A stretch of 64,000 nucleotides of DNA. Origin: Pyxicephalus adspersus (lineage: Eukaryota > Chordata > Amphibia > Anura > Pyxicephalidae). The translations under genes and the position numbers were made by a program. The stretch's first letter is position 1. The number at the start of each line of letters is the position of its first letter. The notes beneath the pieces were generated by a model. It was not told the DNA's origin. It saw only the letters and a list, made by a program, of their open reading frames with translations, and ran no database searches. This document shows, piece by piece, positions 12,441 to 24,650 of the stretch. Where the stretch lies: assembly GCF_032062135.1 (NCBI RefSeq), contig NC_092862.1, forward strand, positions 93,218,426 to 93,282,425, given 5' to 3'.

Positions 12441-14003
12441 GTTTCTGACACAATTAACAAATTTTAATGCACTTAATCAACATGAATAATAAAACATTTA
12501 GAAAGGTTTACCTACCAGACAAAAGTGAGTGAATAAGAAAGGTTCCTGGGATTTACACACACTTTAAAGTTGAACTCAAAGCTGATTTAAATAAAAAAAT
12601 GCACTGTCTATATTAACACCTACTTGTTTTAATGTGACAAAATCCTGGTTGGTTGGTACTTGGTATCAATTTTACTGTACAGCAAAGCTCAGTTTAGGGG
12701 GAGGGAGAAACAGCAGGTAAATAAATTAATTGTGCTGCAGTGCAAAGGTAATACTAATAGAAAGAAATAGCAGAACCTGCTCTGTAAGGTAGGGCTGTGC
12801 TAAAAAATCTCAGGACTGGATGGCCAGAAATGGCAAGAACCTGCTTGCTCCTAATGTTTTCATTTCTAAGCTTAGTACTTCTTTAATGTTTAAAAATGAT
12901 CATTTTTGGCACCAAATTATGAATAGGAGAGAAAGGTCTGTTACCCCATTTTCATGGACTTGATTCACTTAGGGGCCACACCTTCAAATCTTCTTTGGCA
13001 GTGTTTATCAGTGTTTGGCTGGTTTCCTTCACATTGAGCAGAAGTTATTGCATGACAAAGCATGTGTCAACTGTAGACAGCTGTATTTTGAGCCTGATAG
13101 TGTTCCTATATCTTCCTTATAATGGATACATTTAAAGGTAGTGTTATCCTGATAGTAGCCATGGGTTATCAAATTACATTAAAACATGGTGTGTTTCTGG
13201 CTTTTCTCTTTAATGCAAAGGCAAAACTCTCTTTAATGTTTTTCTTTTTAAAGTAAAATCTTTCTACAAAAGTTTTATGTCTATCTTGATCAACCCAATG
13301 TGAGTTGTAGCAACGAGCAAATTCACTGGCTGTAGTAAAGTCCATCCAAAAGCATTTACCAAAGATAATATCTCTGTGTGCCATTCCATTGCTATTATAA
13401 AAAGCAATTGCCTCATTGGCAAGTGGGATATCACATTTGAAGGAAAGGTAGGGGAGGAGGAACCATTGCTTCTATTGCAATGCAGAAGTTGAGCAGTTTG
13501 GCTAGATTTGATATCCAGGCTCAGATGACCCAATAAGCTAATCCCAATGTTTATTCAAATATTGCCTATTAGTTTGTGAAGATTCATAAATAATAAATAA
13601 TACATGCAGTCATAATTGGAAATTAATTTTGCAAACCTTGCTTCCTGCACAAAAACAGTGCTTCATTTGTCTTTCCTCTTAACATAAACTGTGGACATAA
13701 GTGTGGGCATCAAGTCAATAAAAATATGCAACTCTAATCCTGCTCCTGCAGGGTTTGCAGGGCCTCCCATGCAAGGTCCAAACGACCACCTGTCTCCGTT
13801 ACCCTCCGCTTAAGTGGACTGATGTGTTTGGGTTTGTCAACCCTAAAACAATGTTCAGCGCCTCTGAAATTAGAGGCGGTGTACTGTGCATTCCTGCCCT
13901 TTGCCTGGCTAAAAATACCATCAGTCAAAGGGTAGAAACATATACTAGAGGTGGTATACCCCTGGAGAAGAGGCCAATTCTGATAAAGTTAAAAGGATGT
14001 AAT
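12441..14003. other. Intergenic DNA; no gene seen
   Basis: Repeat-like text around 12560-12780 and 13290-13540. A plus frame at 13755-14096 runs into the palindromic MITE and is not a gene. Confidence 0.4.
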
Positions 14004-14240
14004 GGGCCTGATTTAATAAAGCTCTCCAAAGCTGGAGAAGATACACTTTTATCAGTGAACCTGAGTGATCCAGAAAACCTGGAATGGATTCATTAAAACT
14101 CATTTGCTATTTGTTAGCAAATCTTTTCAATCCTGCACCAGATCCATTTCAGATTTGCTGGATCAGCCAGGTTCCTTGATGAAAACGTATCTTCCTAAGT
14201 CTTGTAGAGCTTAAATATTAATATTAAATAAATCAACCCC
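14004..14240. repeat. Palindromic MITE, family A, copy 1
   Basis: Left end gggcctgatttaataaagc; the right end is a degraded complement ending aaataaatcaacccc. The interior contains gatccagaaaacctgg and, in the other half, its diverged complement tttgctggatcagccagg, so the element folds into one long imperfect hairpin. Five other copies lie in this window. Confidence 0.75.
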
Positions 14241-14253
14241 AATGTGCAATATA

Positions 14254-14910
14254 CAGTTAGGTCCATAAATTTTTGGACAGAGACAACTTTTTTCTAATTT
14301 TAGTTCTTTACCACAATCAATTATAAATGAAACAACTCAGATGCAGTTGAACTGCAGACTTTCAGTTTTAATTTAGTGGGTTGAACAAAAAAATTGCATA
14401 AAAAAGTGAGGAACTAAAGCCTTTTTTTTTAACACAATCACTTCATTTCAGGGGCTCAAAAGTAATTGGACAATTGTGGACAATTCCTTCATTATGTCAT
14501 TATCAATTAAGCAGATAAAAGGCCTGGAGTTGATTTGAGGGAATGGACCTTGACGAATTCTGAGGTGTTCAGAGACATACTGTCTGCTCAAATCCAGCTA
14601 AATGCAGTCACATTGATTGGGAGGCGTTCCATAATACAGATGGACAATGACCCTAAACATACAGCCAAAGCAACCCAGGAGTTTATTAAAGCAAATAAGT
14701 TGAATATTCTTGAGCATGTATTTCACTTGTTGAAGACTAAACTTCGGACAGAAAGGCTCACAAACAAACAGCAACTGAAAGCCGCTGCAGTAAAGGCCTG
14801 GAACAGCATTAAAAAGGAGGAAGCCCATCATCTGGTGATGTCCATGAGTTGAGGACTACAGGCTGTATTTGCCAGCAAAGGGTTTTCAACCAAGTATTAG
14901 AAATGAACAT
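14254..14910 (+). mobile_element. Tc1-like DNA transposon, deleted and missing its right end
   Basis: A TA dinucleotide precedes cagttaggtccataaat, the start of a long terminal inverted repeat that runs through tttggacagagacaac and ctcaaaagtaattggacaa. Sequence from about 14530 encodes transposase. The coding part ends in a gggttttcaaccaagtatt trailer, which corresponds to the usual STKY end of this group, and then decays with no right inverted repeat visible. The element sits 13 bp right of a palindromic MITE. The family assignment is from recognition of the ends and the transposase motifs. Confidence 0.8.
14535..14852 (+). pseudogene. Tc1-like transposase C-terminal fragment with a motif deletion
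   Basis: The frame encodes 105 residues, starting near SEVFRDILSAQIQ and including the catalytic-core block QMDNDPKHTAKATQEFIKA, then LNILEHVFHLLKTKLRTER and KAAAVKAWNSIKKEE. In Tc1 transposases the block between LNILE and HVFHLL normally carries a Trp-Pro-x-x-Ser-Pro-Asp-Leu-Asn-Pro-Ile stretch that sets the spacing to the catalytic acidic residue. Here about 12 residues are missing in frame, probably through recombination between two short similar Leu/Ile-Glu codon pairs. The N-terminal DNA-binding half is also gone. Translation is possible but catalysis is not expected. Confidence 0.8.
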
Positions 14911-15616
14911 TTTATTTTCACACATAAATATTTAAAAGGAAAACAGAAATAAAAGGAAATATGCACATGTAGAATAAAATAACTTATGTAAAACAGTAAA
15001 ACAGTGTAATAACATATTTGTCCTAATAACCAGTGCTCATACAAGTATTTGTTTAATAATATAACAATTTTAATATAATGGAAAGGTTTAATCATTAGAA
15101 ATATAGTTTAAAACTGTTTTAATTTATAAAAAGCAAATAACCCAACCAAGAAGTGCCTAAATTAGTTTATTGTTATGAGGATCTCTAACTAGAAAGTTTA
15201 CTAGTATTTCTATTTGATCATCTGGGAAAGATGCGGTATTTTGCAAAGGAGATTAGTAAAGTTTGTGAACTAATGGTATCTACTAATGATATCTGGTGAC
15301 TTTGTATGAAGTAAACAACCTAGAAGGTAAACAGAAGGCATTTACTAGGAGAGAACAATGGAGATACTAGTGTATGGATAACAAATATCTGTCAATATTC
15401 TATGCAGTAGTGGGATAAGAATGCGTTTGAGCAACCAATATTGTAATCAGCTCTGTTAAAAACTATACTATGTAGTGTGAGTTTTCCTATGCTATAAATA
15501 CATCTACAGTGCTGCTGCTGCTGGGCACCATCAGCCCACTGTTCTACACAGGGAATGCCACCAGCAAATTGAACCTTGCTTATTTCAAGCAAATTAGAGA
15601 TTACTCATACACAACA

Positions 15617-15790
15617 GGTCGTCGGCGGTATGCCATATATTGCACTTTGTACTAACAATATGAAGTGCTTCAAGCCTTATGACTAAGTACTGTTAGTTTA
15701 AAACCTGGCAAGGGGCTCCCATGATCTTTTGAATGTTCTATGATGGGATGTGAATAAAGCACTTACGAAATATGGCATACCGCTGACATC
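15617..15790. repeat. Short inverted repeat pair
   Basis: cggcggtatgccatatat (about 15622-15639) pairs with aaatatggcataccgctg (about 15768-15785) across 130 bp. The arms are nearly perfect. The region from 15800 to 16100 continues with repeat-like text (ggtttagttccactttgagg). Class unknown. Confidence 0.6.
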
Positions 15791-16411
15791 TCCTTGTTTG
15801 TGTGCATCCACACGGGAGTTCATTCATTCTAGACAACCAGGGTTTCTGAGATGGTACACCAAGCTGTGGATGTACAGCCCAATGTATTAGAGAAGATCGC
15901 AAACAGGCATGAAGTTTGTTTTATTGCAGAATAACCTGTCTGTTCTGCAAGAAAGAACAGCCCGCCTGCGATTTTTTTAATTTTAGGTTTAGTTCCACTT
16001 TGAGGCAAACATTGAGTAGCGCTGCTATTGATGGTCTGCACATTATATAGACCTGCATTTTTACTGCACTTTTTTACTGCAATTTTACTCCTCTGTGCTG
16101 TCAGCAGAGTTGAAAGCGGACTACATTTCTTTAATGTGCCATCACCGTAAAAAAAATACAAAATAAAGCCAGGCCTGAAGCTAGCAAACGCAGGGAGATT
16201 TGTGGAAGGCTTTCATGACTAGGGGGACAGGGAGAAAAGAGGAAATGGTTTATTTGGCTGTTGGGTTAGGAGAAGTTCAGATCAAGGGCAGTGGTAAGAC
16301 GATGGAGGTTAGAGGAGGGGTTCAAAGTTTATATAAAGTGGGGAACAAAAGGGTATGGGTAATTGTTATTTGGACAAGAGTAAGGGAAAGTTGTTCCCCG
16401 CCCTCTCACCC

Positions 16412-16625
16412 TAATTGTGGCTTATACTATATTTTCCACTTTTGGCATACCCTATCTTTAACTTTATCTTTTTTTATTTGATGTGTGTATATATATACAA
16501 AAGTTTTAGGCAAATGAAAAATTAAAAAATGCTGTAAAGTAAGAATGCTTTCACAAATATAAAATCCAATAGTTTATTCTTGTAGCCAACTGAGCTGATG
16601 GAAGAAAATCTAAATGTGGGAGGGA
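16412..16625 (+). repeat. Duplicated left end of the Tc1-like element with flank
   Basis: This block repeats 17188-17425 in direct orientation. Both contain gtggcttatactatattt, ggcataccctatct, agttttaggcaaa, aatgctgtaaagtaagaatg and gatggaagaaaatctaaat-like text. The shared part begins about 75 bp before the transposon end, so flanking DNA was duplicated with it. This copy stops abruptly at 16620. Confidence 0.75.
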
Positions 16626-17263
16626 GGGGTAGCTAACTGGTCTGCGGGACTCTGCCTTGCCACAGTCATGTAGTTACATTTCTAAAAGCAGAATAATATT
16701 TCTCTAATGTCTTTAACCAATGTTCTTGATACCCCTTTTTTAATATATGACTGTATTGGCTTAGTGCACACATGTACTTGAAGAAGGAATGTATGACACT
16801 ATCCATTTTAAGGCAATTGTGTTGCTATTCAAAAACAGCAAGAAAATAAAAACAAATTAGCTGTCAACTCAACTTCCTGTCTGTCTTTATAACCCTTTAC
16901 AAAGTAAACTAGACCTTACTTTTTTACTTGCACTTTTTCTCCAGGCCAACTGTTATTAGGGCCACTAAATAGCATATGTTTAATGAAATATAATGACTTT
17001 CTGCTTACAATAATACTTAAGAGAGAAAAAAAAAGTTTCCAGGGATGGGTTCGAGATGAGAACAAGGTTCTCCTTATCAGAGAAATAAATGTTCACTTTT
17101 TACCTTTTCCCAACATATGTTTATGATGATTCTTACTTAGCAGGAAACTGAGGGTATGTTTGAAAAAATTACCAAGGGGTACAGCCAACTGTGGCTTATA
17201 CTATATTTACTACTTGTGGCATACCCTATCTCTAACTCCATCTTTTTTTTTGGGGATGTGTAT

Positions 17264-17300
17264 ATATTTATATATATATATATATATATATGTATTTATA
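17264..17300. repeat. (TA)n microsatellite at the Tc1 left end
   Basis: A TA-rich run of about 37 bp occupies the junction where the left tip of the Tc1-like element should be. A shorter TA run, tatatatata, is at the matching place in the duplicate near 16488. Confidence 0.85.
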
Positions 17301-18347
17301 TACACATAAGTTTTAGGCAAAGGAAAAATGAAAAAATGCTGTAAAGTAAGAATGCTTTCTCAAATATAAAATCCAATTGCTTATTCTAATATCAAACTGA
17401 GCTAATGGAAGAAAATCTAAATCCCTTTGCCTTCAAACCAGTTACAGTTCCTATTGGTACACAAAGTCAGGTATTCTGTAGTATTATAGTCAGGTGTGAG
17501 AATAGTAATACACAGCAAAAAGACGAAATACACGACAGCGAAAATAGTTATACTACATTAGAAAGGTCTATCCCAGGCAAAGATTTCAAAGCAGACTGGG
17601 GTTTTAAGATGTGCTCCTTTAAAGTGGTCGGCCAAAGAAAACCAAGTAAGACAGATGAAAAGCACATCTAGCTTATCTATGAAATATGAAGATGTCCAGC
17701 TGAAAAATCTGCTGAGAACTGGCAGAAACCTCTGGGACCCCAGGTCTTCATGGAAAAATTGTGGCCAAATTTCCATACCTCGTGGAAATAAGGCTAAAAG
17801 ACTCAACTATACATGAAAACATAACTGGGGTGTACAAAATGGCAGCAGGTGCCCTGGACTAATGAGTCAAAATTTTTAATATTCTGCTATAGCAGAAGAC
17901 AGTAGGCAGATTGTCTGCAGGGAACAGTAAAACATAAAGGAGGTTCTTTGCAAGTTTGGGTGCTGCATTTCTGCAAATGAAGTTGGGGATTTGGTCAGGG
18001 TAAATTTTGTCAATGCTGATAAATACAAGCATATACTTATCCATCATGCAATACCATCAAGAAGGCATCTCATCATCCACAAATTTTTATGCAGCAGGAC
18101 ATGGAACCCATACAAATGACAAATGTCATTAGGAACTCTCTTTAGCATAAAGAAGAACAGGGAGTCCTGCTAGAGATTGCATGATCTTCCCAGAGCCCTT
18201 ATCTTGTCATCATCAAAGTGTGTCTGGGATTGTATAAAGAGACAGAAGGATTTAAGGCAGCCTACATCCACAGGAAGATCTGGTTATTCTAAGTTTACAG
18301 CAGTTTTTCACACCTTTTCACACCTAAACGTTTTGGACAGTATTCCA
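17290..18347 (+). mobile_element. Second Tc1-like DNA transposon, fossil, long inverted ends
   Basis: The left end (agttttaggcaaaggaaa, after a TA microsatellite) continues into a long inverted repeat that includes ccctttgccttcaaa and acaaagtcagg. Transposase-derived sequence in the plus sense follows from about 17530. Recognisable pieces are ggtcggccaaagaaaa, gaagatgtccagc, aaaagactcaactatacatg, aaaatggcagcaggtgccc and tgggtgctgcatttctgcaaa. The right end, cctaaacgttttggacagta, lies near 18324-18343. All frames are interrupted. It is a different Tc1 family from the one at 14254, judging by the ends. Confidence 0.75.
17530..18310 (+). pseudogene. Tc1-like transposase pseudogene, many stops and shifts
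   Basis: The segment tracks a whole Tc1 transposase but never stays open for long. Near the N-terminal end the frame carries a ValGlyGlnArgLysPro-like match to the GRP motif. The catalytic core survives only in scraps. The best C-terminal scrap (18177-18377) reads CVWDCIKRQKDLRQPTST, where active relatives have a WxxQSPDLNPIE block before VWD. The block preceding CVWD is destroyed. About 120 codons of the expected length are also missing. It is clearly non-functional. Confidence 0.7.
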
Positions 18348-21300
18348 TATTTGATACAACACCATACATATAGATAATGACATTCATACACTATTTTAAC
18401 CCCAAGAATGTTTCCATTAATACCCTTCATTTCTGATGGTTATTACATTAAGATCTGCCAAGCCTGTATATCCTTGTGGGTTGTACGCAAGTTTTTAATA
18501 ACTCAAATATAACTAAACACCAACTGTTCCATTATTTCAAACTTTGCCTCTATCTCCCGTTTTTTATTGAAAAATCTTTGAAGACTACAAAGACTGACTG
18601 AATAAAGAGCATAACCTATGACCTAGCAGAAAGCTGTTTTAAAATCTGGCTGGGTTTTCTAAGAACTGACTTAGGCTTTTATCTGCTGTGTGCATTACTT
18701 TTACTAAAGATTTTAAAACAACCTAAGGAACAGGGATACAATAAAATTATACCAGTTAACACCTGTTACAGAACCAAAGTATTTATAAGAATGTTGTGCA
18801 ATTTTAGCCATTAATGAATGCATAAAGGTAACACATTTACATAAATATAAAAGGAACAGCTAATACGTACAATAAAATACATCAATTTTCTCTCTGGCAA
18901 ATGATACCCGGTACAAGCAATGGCTGTAGAATTTTAGTATATATGATTTTTATAAAAAATAATTTAATGTTTTTTTTAAATAATTTTTTGGCTTGGATAT
19001 GTGTATATAATCTTCATTCAGCAATAATCAGTTATTTATATTTATTCAGTAAATGATCCTTATGTAAATGATACCTAAATACCAGTTAGACATTAGTAGG
19101 TCCTTGCAATGTGTAAATATGTATTTATTGGCAAAGACCCATTTAGATTACATTTCATGTTTTGTATTTTACTACAATCATGTAATACCCATCAAATACA
19201 AATAGATGTCCTTACGGGGTTTATATATATATGCAATTAGTTATTTTTTTTTTGTTTAGTTGTAACTAGTTTAAATTATCTGGCAAGAACTTGTTTTTTA
19301 TTTGGCACAAATTAGGTATATTTATTTTGTTGATCAGTATAAAATAACAATATCAATGCTATAATGTACTGGTGGAGGGCTACCAACTTTCAGTAACTTT
19401 CTGATACAATGCTAATATAGGACTCCAAGACTTCAGCTACTTTTACTAATACCACTACTATAACTGACAATAACTATTTGGATTAAAAACACTTCACAGT
19501 CAAAAGCCTATAACAGCTCCTTTCCCTGCTCTCAATAAAATGATTCCTCATTTAAAATCACCAAGAATACCACTTCATGAATATATTTAAGTGAATCAAG
19601 TCAAGGCCAAGGCTCTAACTAAAAGATTTATTGTAACATAATAAAAGGAAAACTAAAAAATTAGTATGAGTTAGAGCAGAACTAAACTAGTTGGTGTGGG
19701 TAAGTTGTTTGCCATCATTGGCAAGTTTGCTGTGCATGGCCCACACCTACCTTTGTTTACGTGCCCTCCATTGATGGCAGGTCTAGTATCCTGTTACCAC
19801 TACATCTTCTGATACCAGGATCCTTTCTGCTTTGCCTACAAGTAAGAGTAAGTTTCTCTTCAGCCATTAGGCAGCCACCAATAAGGTACATTGTCCCTTG
19901 CATCTAGGTCTATTCTAGGTAGTACAAAGAATAGGGCCAGGCTATACACTGCAGGGCACATAGGTCTGGGTGTCTGGAGAACACTTGATATATGTCAAAA
20001 ATAAATGAATATCTTCTCGTTGATGCTGTGTATAATAACTTAAGAATTAAAATTATAATGTGAAAACATTCACACACAATACCACTCTGAAAGCCATTTT
20101 TAACCTATCTTTGTTACTTGACCACTTGCTACCACAGTTGAAGATTTTATATCCAAAAGTTGAGAGGGGTCAAAGGCCACCCAGTATGTTTGATGAAAAA
20201 ATTATGTGTCTAGCAAGAACTTCTACTACTTATTATAGCTAATTAGACCATTTAGACTCCTGATCGATTCTCTGTTCAGCTGACAGCACATCCAATTGTT
20301 TGTAGCTCTACAGAGATTAGTTAAATATCTCAAGAAAAATCCAACAAGTGTGAAGATGTTGATTAATATAGATGCTGATAAGACTGTCCATGTACCATTT
20401 TATTGTTTAGTAGTGTATCTGCCTAAGTGTGAGATCATTTCAGTGTGCAATAGGGAAAAAGAATGTGAAATGTTAGTGTATAAAATAAAGTAAAAATACC
20501 TAAGACGCTTTATGTACACTTTCAGTGTATTAATCTTCATTATAAGTACTACAAAACAGCATGTAACATACTGCATTTACTGTTATGAATCTGGCAAGCA
20601 AATGTTACAAAGCATAAATGAAAATTTAGGTACTGGTCCAGTTGTTAAGCAAATCTCTGATATGCTTTGGCACTCAATATCTTAATTTAAAGGTCAGATC
20701 ATGAAGAGATCTACAATGTTTTTGTATTGTTCATCTTAATTTAATTTTCAATAATCTCAAGGAAGTATGCTAAATGTGTGCGCTAAATGAGTCTCTTAAC
20801 CTACTGCTGGTGAAATAATCCAATGCACAATTTAAATTGTAGTCTAAGATAAATAATAAAAAAGTACTATAAAAATATAATACAGTGCAACTTGCAAATC
20901 TTACATCAGGTGGCCACATTTTTTCCAAGCTTTTTTCCACAGTTTTTAGAACATACTTGTTTCTGAGCGACAACACTTAAGGGGAGGTGTCAACCAAGTC
21001 TTATCACATTTGATTTAGATTACAGAAGACCCCCTCATAGGTAGGGCTGATAAGACTTTATGGAATTGAATTTCAGCAGAGTAAATCGCCACTGGTACTA
21101 GTTGGAACAAACACCAAGGGGTGGAGGTTGTATGAATAATTTCCACGTCTTAGCATTGATGTTTATATTCAATAAGGTATTTTGGTATTTACACTGCACT
21201 CATGGGTCTACCTCTTGCTAGTACCATCCTAAGGTACAATATTCTGGCTGGTATTTGTATTTTTGGTTAGGACAGTGGGAGCATCATTTGTGGTAGTCTC

Positions 21301-22264
21301 CTACATGGTTTTAGAGTTCATTTTGGCTAAAGTAACATTCAGTCTTTTGTGAATATAGCATATGTTATGAAAACCAACATTTAAAAGTTAGTAGGAAGCC
21401 AAAAATGCAGGGGTGAATGCATTGACCAATAACAGGCATATGCACTTTATAAACAAGGGAAGCGATTCTTCACAAAGCTGAGTGAAATTTGATTATGTTC
21501 TAATATTAATAAAATTCAAAATATATTTAGCCATAATATATCTCAGTGGTATATGATTAGGTCTTTTGCACAAAATTAGTGGGAGGATATATTTATTTAC
21601 ATGCTTGCCTGTATATGCGGCTTTTATATTGTGTATGTTCAGTTTATACTGTTCACATGCTGCGTAGATATACAAACAAGGCTTATGGTTTTTTAGGGAC
21701 CTGAAGGTCTGTTCGTAGCCTTGTAATATCCCACTGGTGTGAGTAAACATGTTGGGTAGAGCAGTGATGGCGTCAAACTGTTTATTGTTGTCTCCAGGGA
21801 AGTTCGTTGTTAGGAGTGGTGAGATTGGAAAAGCATTGTTACCACCTATGAGCAGCTTTGTGAATTTATGCAAGTGGACACTTAAGACGTGTTTATTAAA
21901 TGTTACTTTGCTACTGGAACAATGTATTTCCTTTCCAAGAACATTTCATAGTGAGGCAGTTTGGGAGCAGTTTTTTGTATTCTAAAGTGTTGTGCTTTGT
22001 TTTGGAGTGATCACTGTGTGGGTGCTAACGCTGGGAGACTCTTACCATAGAGGTGAAATTTTGCCTCATAGGTTTATATGACTTTTAAAGTGTAAATAAT
22101 TATTGATAAAGGAGCGAAGTGTGAAAACTCATGTTATTTAACTTGCAATTAGTTTCTTGTGCCAAGATTTGCCTTTCCTGGGTATACTACTCTCCTGATT
22201 ACCGCTCATAGTTTTGGATACCCTTTAACTTTAGTCTCAATGAAAATGGTCAACAGGACTAAGG
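18348..22264. other. Intergenic DNA; no gene seen
   Basis: Strongly AT-rich. A GC-richer block at about 19680-19960 (gccatcattggcaagtttgc, ccctccattgatggcaggtc) folds on gatggcaagt-like arms and is probably another repeat. No splice-bounded frame was found. Confidence 0.4.
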
Positions 22265-22355
22265 AACTGATTTATTAAAATTCTTCAAGACTGGAGAGGA
22301 TACACTTTCATCAGTGAAGCTGGGTGACACAGCAAACCTGGAATTAGCTGTATTA
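22265..22355. repeat. Palindromic MITE, family A, half copy 2
   Basis: Only the left arm is present: actgatttattaaaattc, then tacactttcatcagtgaagc and agcaaacctgg. The complementary arm is missing, so this copy cannot fold back. Confidence 0.65.
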
Positions 22356-22713
22356 CCCATTTTAAAGCTAGCCGTGCATTAAACAAAATAAAATATATAA
22401 AAAAATACTCTAGAAAATGTTTGCAAATTGTAGTAGTGGGGAGCTGCTACTTAACACAACTGCCTTTGACACTTACCCATCTCCAGTAATGTCATCCTAA
22501 CCCTTTATCATTATGTGCAGGGACATGCTGTCTTCCATAGACAAAAAAAGAGGCGTGCCCCTTCACAATCGGGTAGCAGTCAGGTAGCCTAAAAATTTGA
22601 GTTGAGGGTGTTAAAAAAAAAATAAAAATAAAACCCAGATCATTTTGCAGCAATTCTTTTTTTCTTTACTACTATTATTATTGTTTGTACAATATATTTC
22701 GTATATATTTATA

Positions 22714-23786
22714 TCTATATATAGAAAATCGTATATGTGTGTGTATGTTCCACCATCACTCTCAAACGCCATACATTTGACATTTTAACCAAACTTGCCA
22801 TACATTTGACTGAGTGCACCAGTCATCTTTGTACAGCGCTGTGCTATATGTCAGAGCTATATTTGGATGTGTGTATGTCATCACTTGGAAACGCATAGAG
22901 ACATTTCAACCAAACTTGCTAGACATATGACTCATGTGAGTGCCCTGCTGATTTGTGAAGCTCTGTGCTATATGTCAGAGCTATATTTGGTGATCAATAG
23001 GAAACGCATGGAGACATTTCAACCAAACTTGCTTTGTTCCACCAACACTCGGAAACGCAGAGACATTTAAACCAAACTTGATAGACATTTGACACCGCTG
23101 ATCTTTGTACATCGCTGAGGTATATAAATGTATAATATTAGTGTGTGACTGTGGGGGGACATTAGAGTGTCAGCTCCTCTGTACAGAGACTGATAGGTCT
23201 AGCTCAATGTTTCATTGTACAGCACTATGATATATGTCAGAGCTATATAAATCTATATATAAAAAATTGAATGTATGTATGTATGTGTGTATGTTCCACC
23301 ATCACTGGAAAACGCATGGAGACATTTCAACCAAACTTGCCATACATATGACCCAGACTCATGTGAGTGCACCAGTCATATTTGTACAGCGCTGTATGTA
23401 TGTATGTGTGTATGTCATTACTAGGAATCGCATCAAGACATTTAAACCGAACTTGCTAGACATATGACTAAGACTCATGTGAGTGCACCTCTGTTCTTTG
23501 TACAGCGTTGTGGTATATATCAGAGGTATATTTGCCTGTATGTATGTATGTGTGTATGTAGTGCTCAGTGACAGTTTACATACTTTTTATTGGACTCTTT
23601 TACAAATTTCTGGCCTGTAATAATGCCTTCGAGAAAATGTAGGGCTATTGGCCGAGTGCAGTCAAAGGTAAAGAAATGAAACAACACCCTAGACATGAAA
23701 ATCACTATAGCTTTGTTTGATTTCTTTTCCTATATAATAGAAGATTGCAATAAATAAATACCTGGCAACGCTGGGTCACCAGCTAG
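22714..23786 (+). mobile_element. Non-autonomous Helitron, composite, with internal repeats
   Basis: The 5' TC follows an A (A|TCTATATATAG). The 3' end is CTAG followed by T, preceded by a short hairpin, cctggcaacgctggg. These are the Helitron hallmarks, with insertion between A and T. The last 85 bp match the 3' end of the helicase-bearing Helitron at 62787 in the opposite orientation. The interior repeats a 100-170-bp unit built around ggaaacgcatggagacattt, caaccaaacttgc and gtacagcgctgtg, about five times. A second TCTATATATA start lies at 23252, so it may be two copies joined head to tail. No coding sequence. Confidence 0.85.
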
Positions 23787-23970
23787 TATACATATTTAAA
23801 ACGCACTTTACATTTTGTGTCATGTTTAACACAGGAAAATCCTAGATTTTTAGGTTTAATGGCAACAGCTGTCACAAAGACACAACCTTCACTTTGGTTG
23901 CCAATAGATGGAGTGCTATAACACAGACATTCTTGTCAATTCTGCTTGCTGAGTATGCAATGTCAGTATA

Positions 23971-24650
23971 CCGTGTTTCCCCGAAAGTAAGACCTACCCC
24001 GAAAATAAGACCTAGCACTTTTCCCCCAATCTGCCCTAATATAAGACCTACCCCGAAAATAAGACCTAGTAGAAAAATAAAAAAAAAATAAAAAAATAAA
24101 AGCAAACATAAATTAAAACAGTACTCACCGAGCGGGAGACAGCGGGCGTACACACAGCGGGCTAACACACAGCCGCACAAGCCGATGCTTTCCTTGTAGT
24201 TCCGGCTCCTGTCACAGGCGGAGTGATATTACATGCACTTCGCCTGTCAGAAGCTGAAGTGCATGTAACCAGGCTAGTTCTAGTGAGCCCTTAAAAATGT
24301 GTTAAAAAAAAAAAATTAAAATAATATACTCACCTGATACCCGATCATGCGTGTGTTTCTGGCTGCAGCAGCGTCTCTCTTCTCTCCTCTGCCAGCATCG
24401 TGTCTTTTCCTGTTTGTAAAGCAGGAAAGAAACCGGCACAGCGCCACCTGCTGTTCCATGTCCTAACTGCCGAACAGTGGAGAAAAAGCACAGAGTGATC
24501 AGAAGGGGAATTTGTAAGGGGAATTTGGGAATATGGTGTGTTTTTTTTCATTAAAAAAAGTATATAAGACCTACCCTGAAAATAAGACCTAGTGTGTTTT
24601 TGGAAGCCCAAAAAAATATAAGACAGTGTCTTATTTTCGGGGAAACACGG
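23971..24650. mobile_element. TA-flanked MITE, family B, copy 1
   Basis: TA precedes ccgtgtttccccgaaagtaa and TA follows ttttcggggaaacacgg, so the 23-bp terminal inverted repeats and the TA duplication are both visible. Sub-repeats of accccgaaaataagacctag lie near each end. The interior has a GC-richer block (about 24100-24270) and one unit of agtgatcagaagggga. TA duplication and ends suggest the Tc1/mariner superfamily. No coding capacity. Confidence 0.85.

Noticed and set aside
12100..12453. 117-codon minus-strand frame with a signal-like start
   Set aside because: It lies over a fold-back repeat block, and a second overlapping frame is equally open.
22714..23790. CRISPR-like array from the spaced repeats
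   Set aside because: Units are unequal, diverged and bounded by Helitron ends in a vertebrate-type genome.
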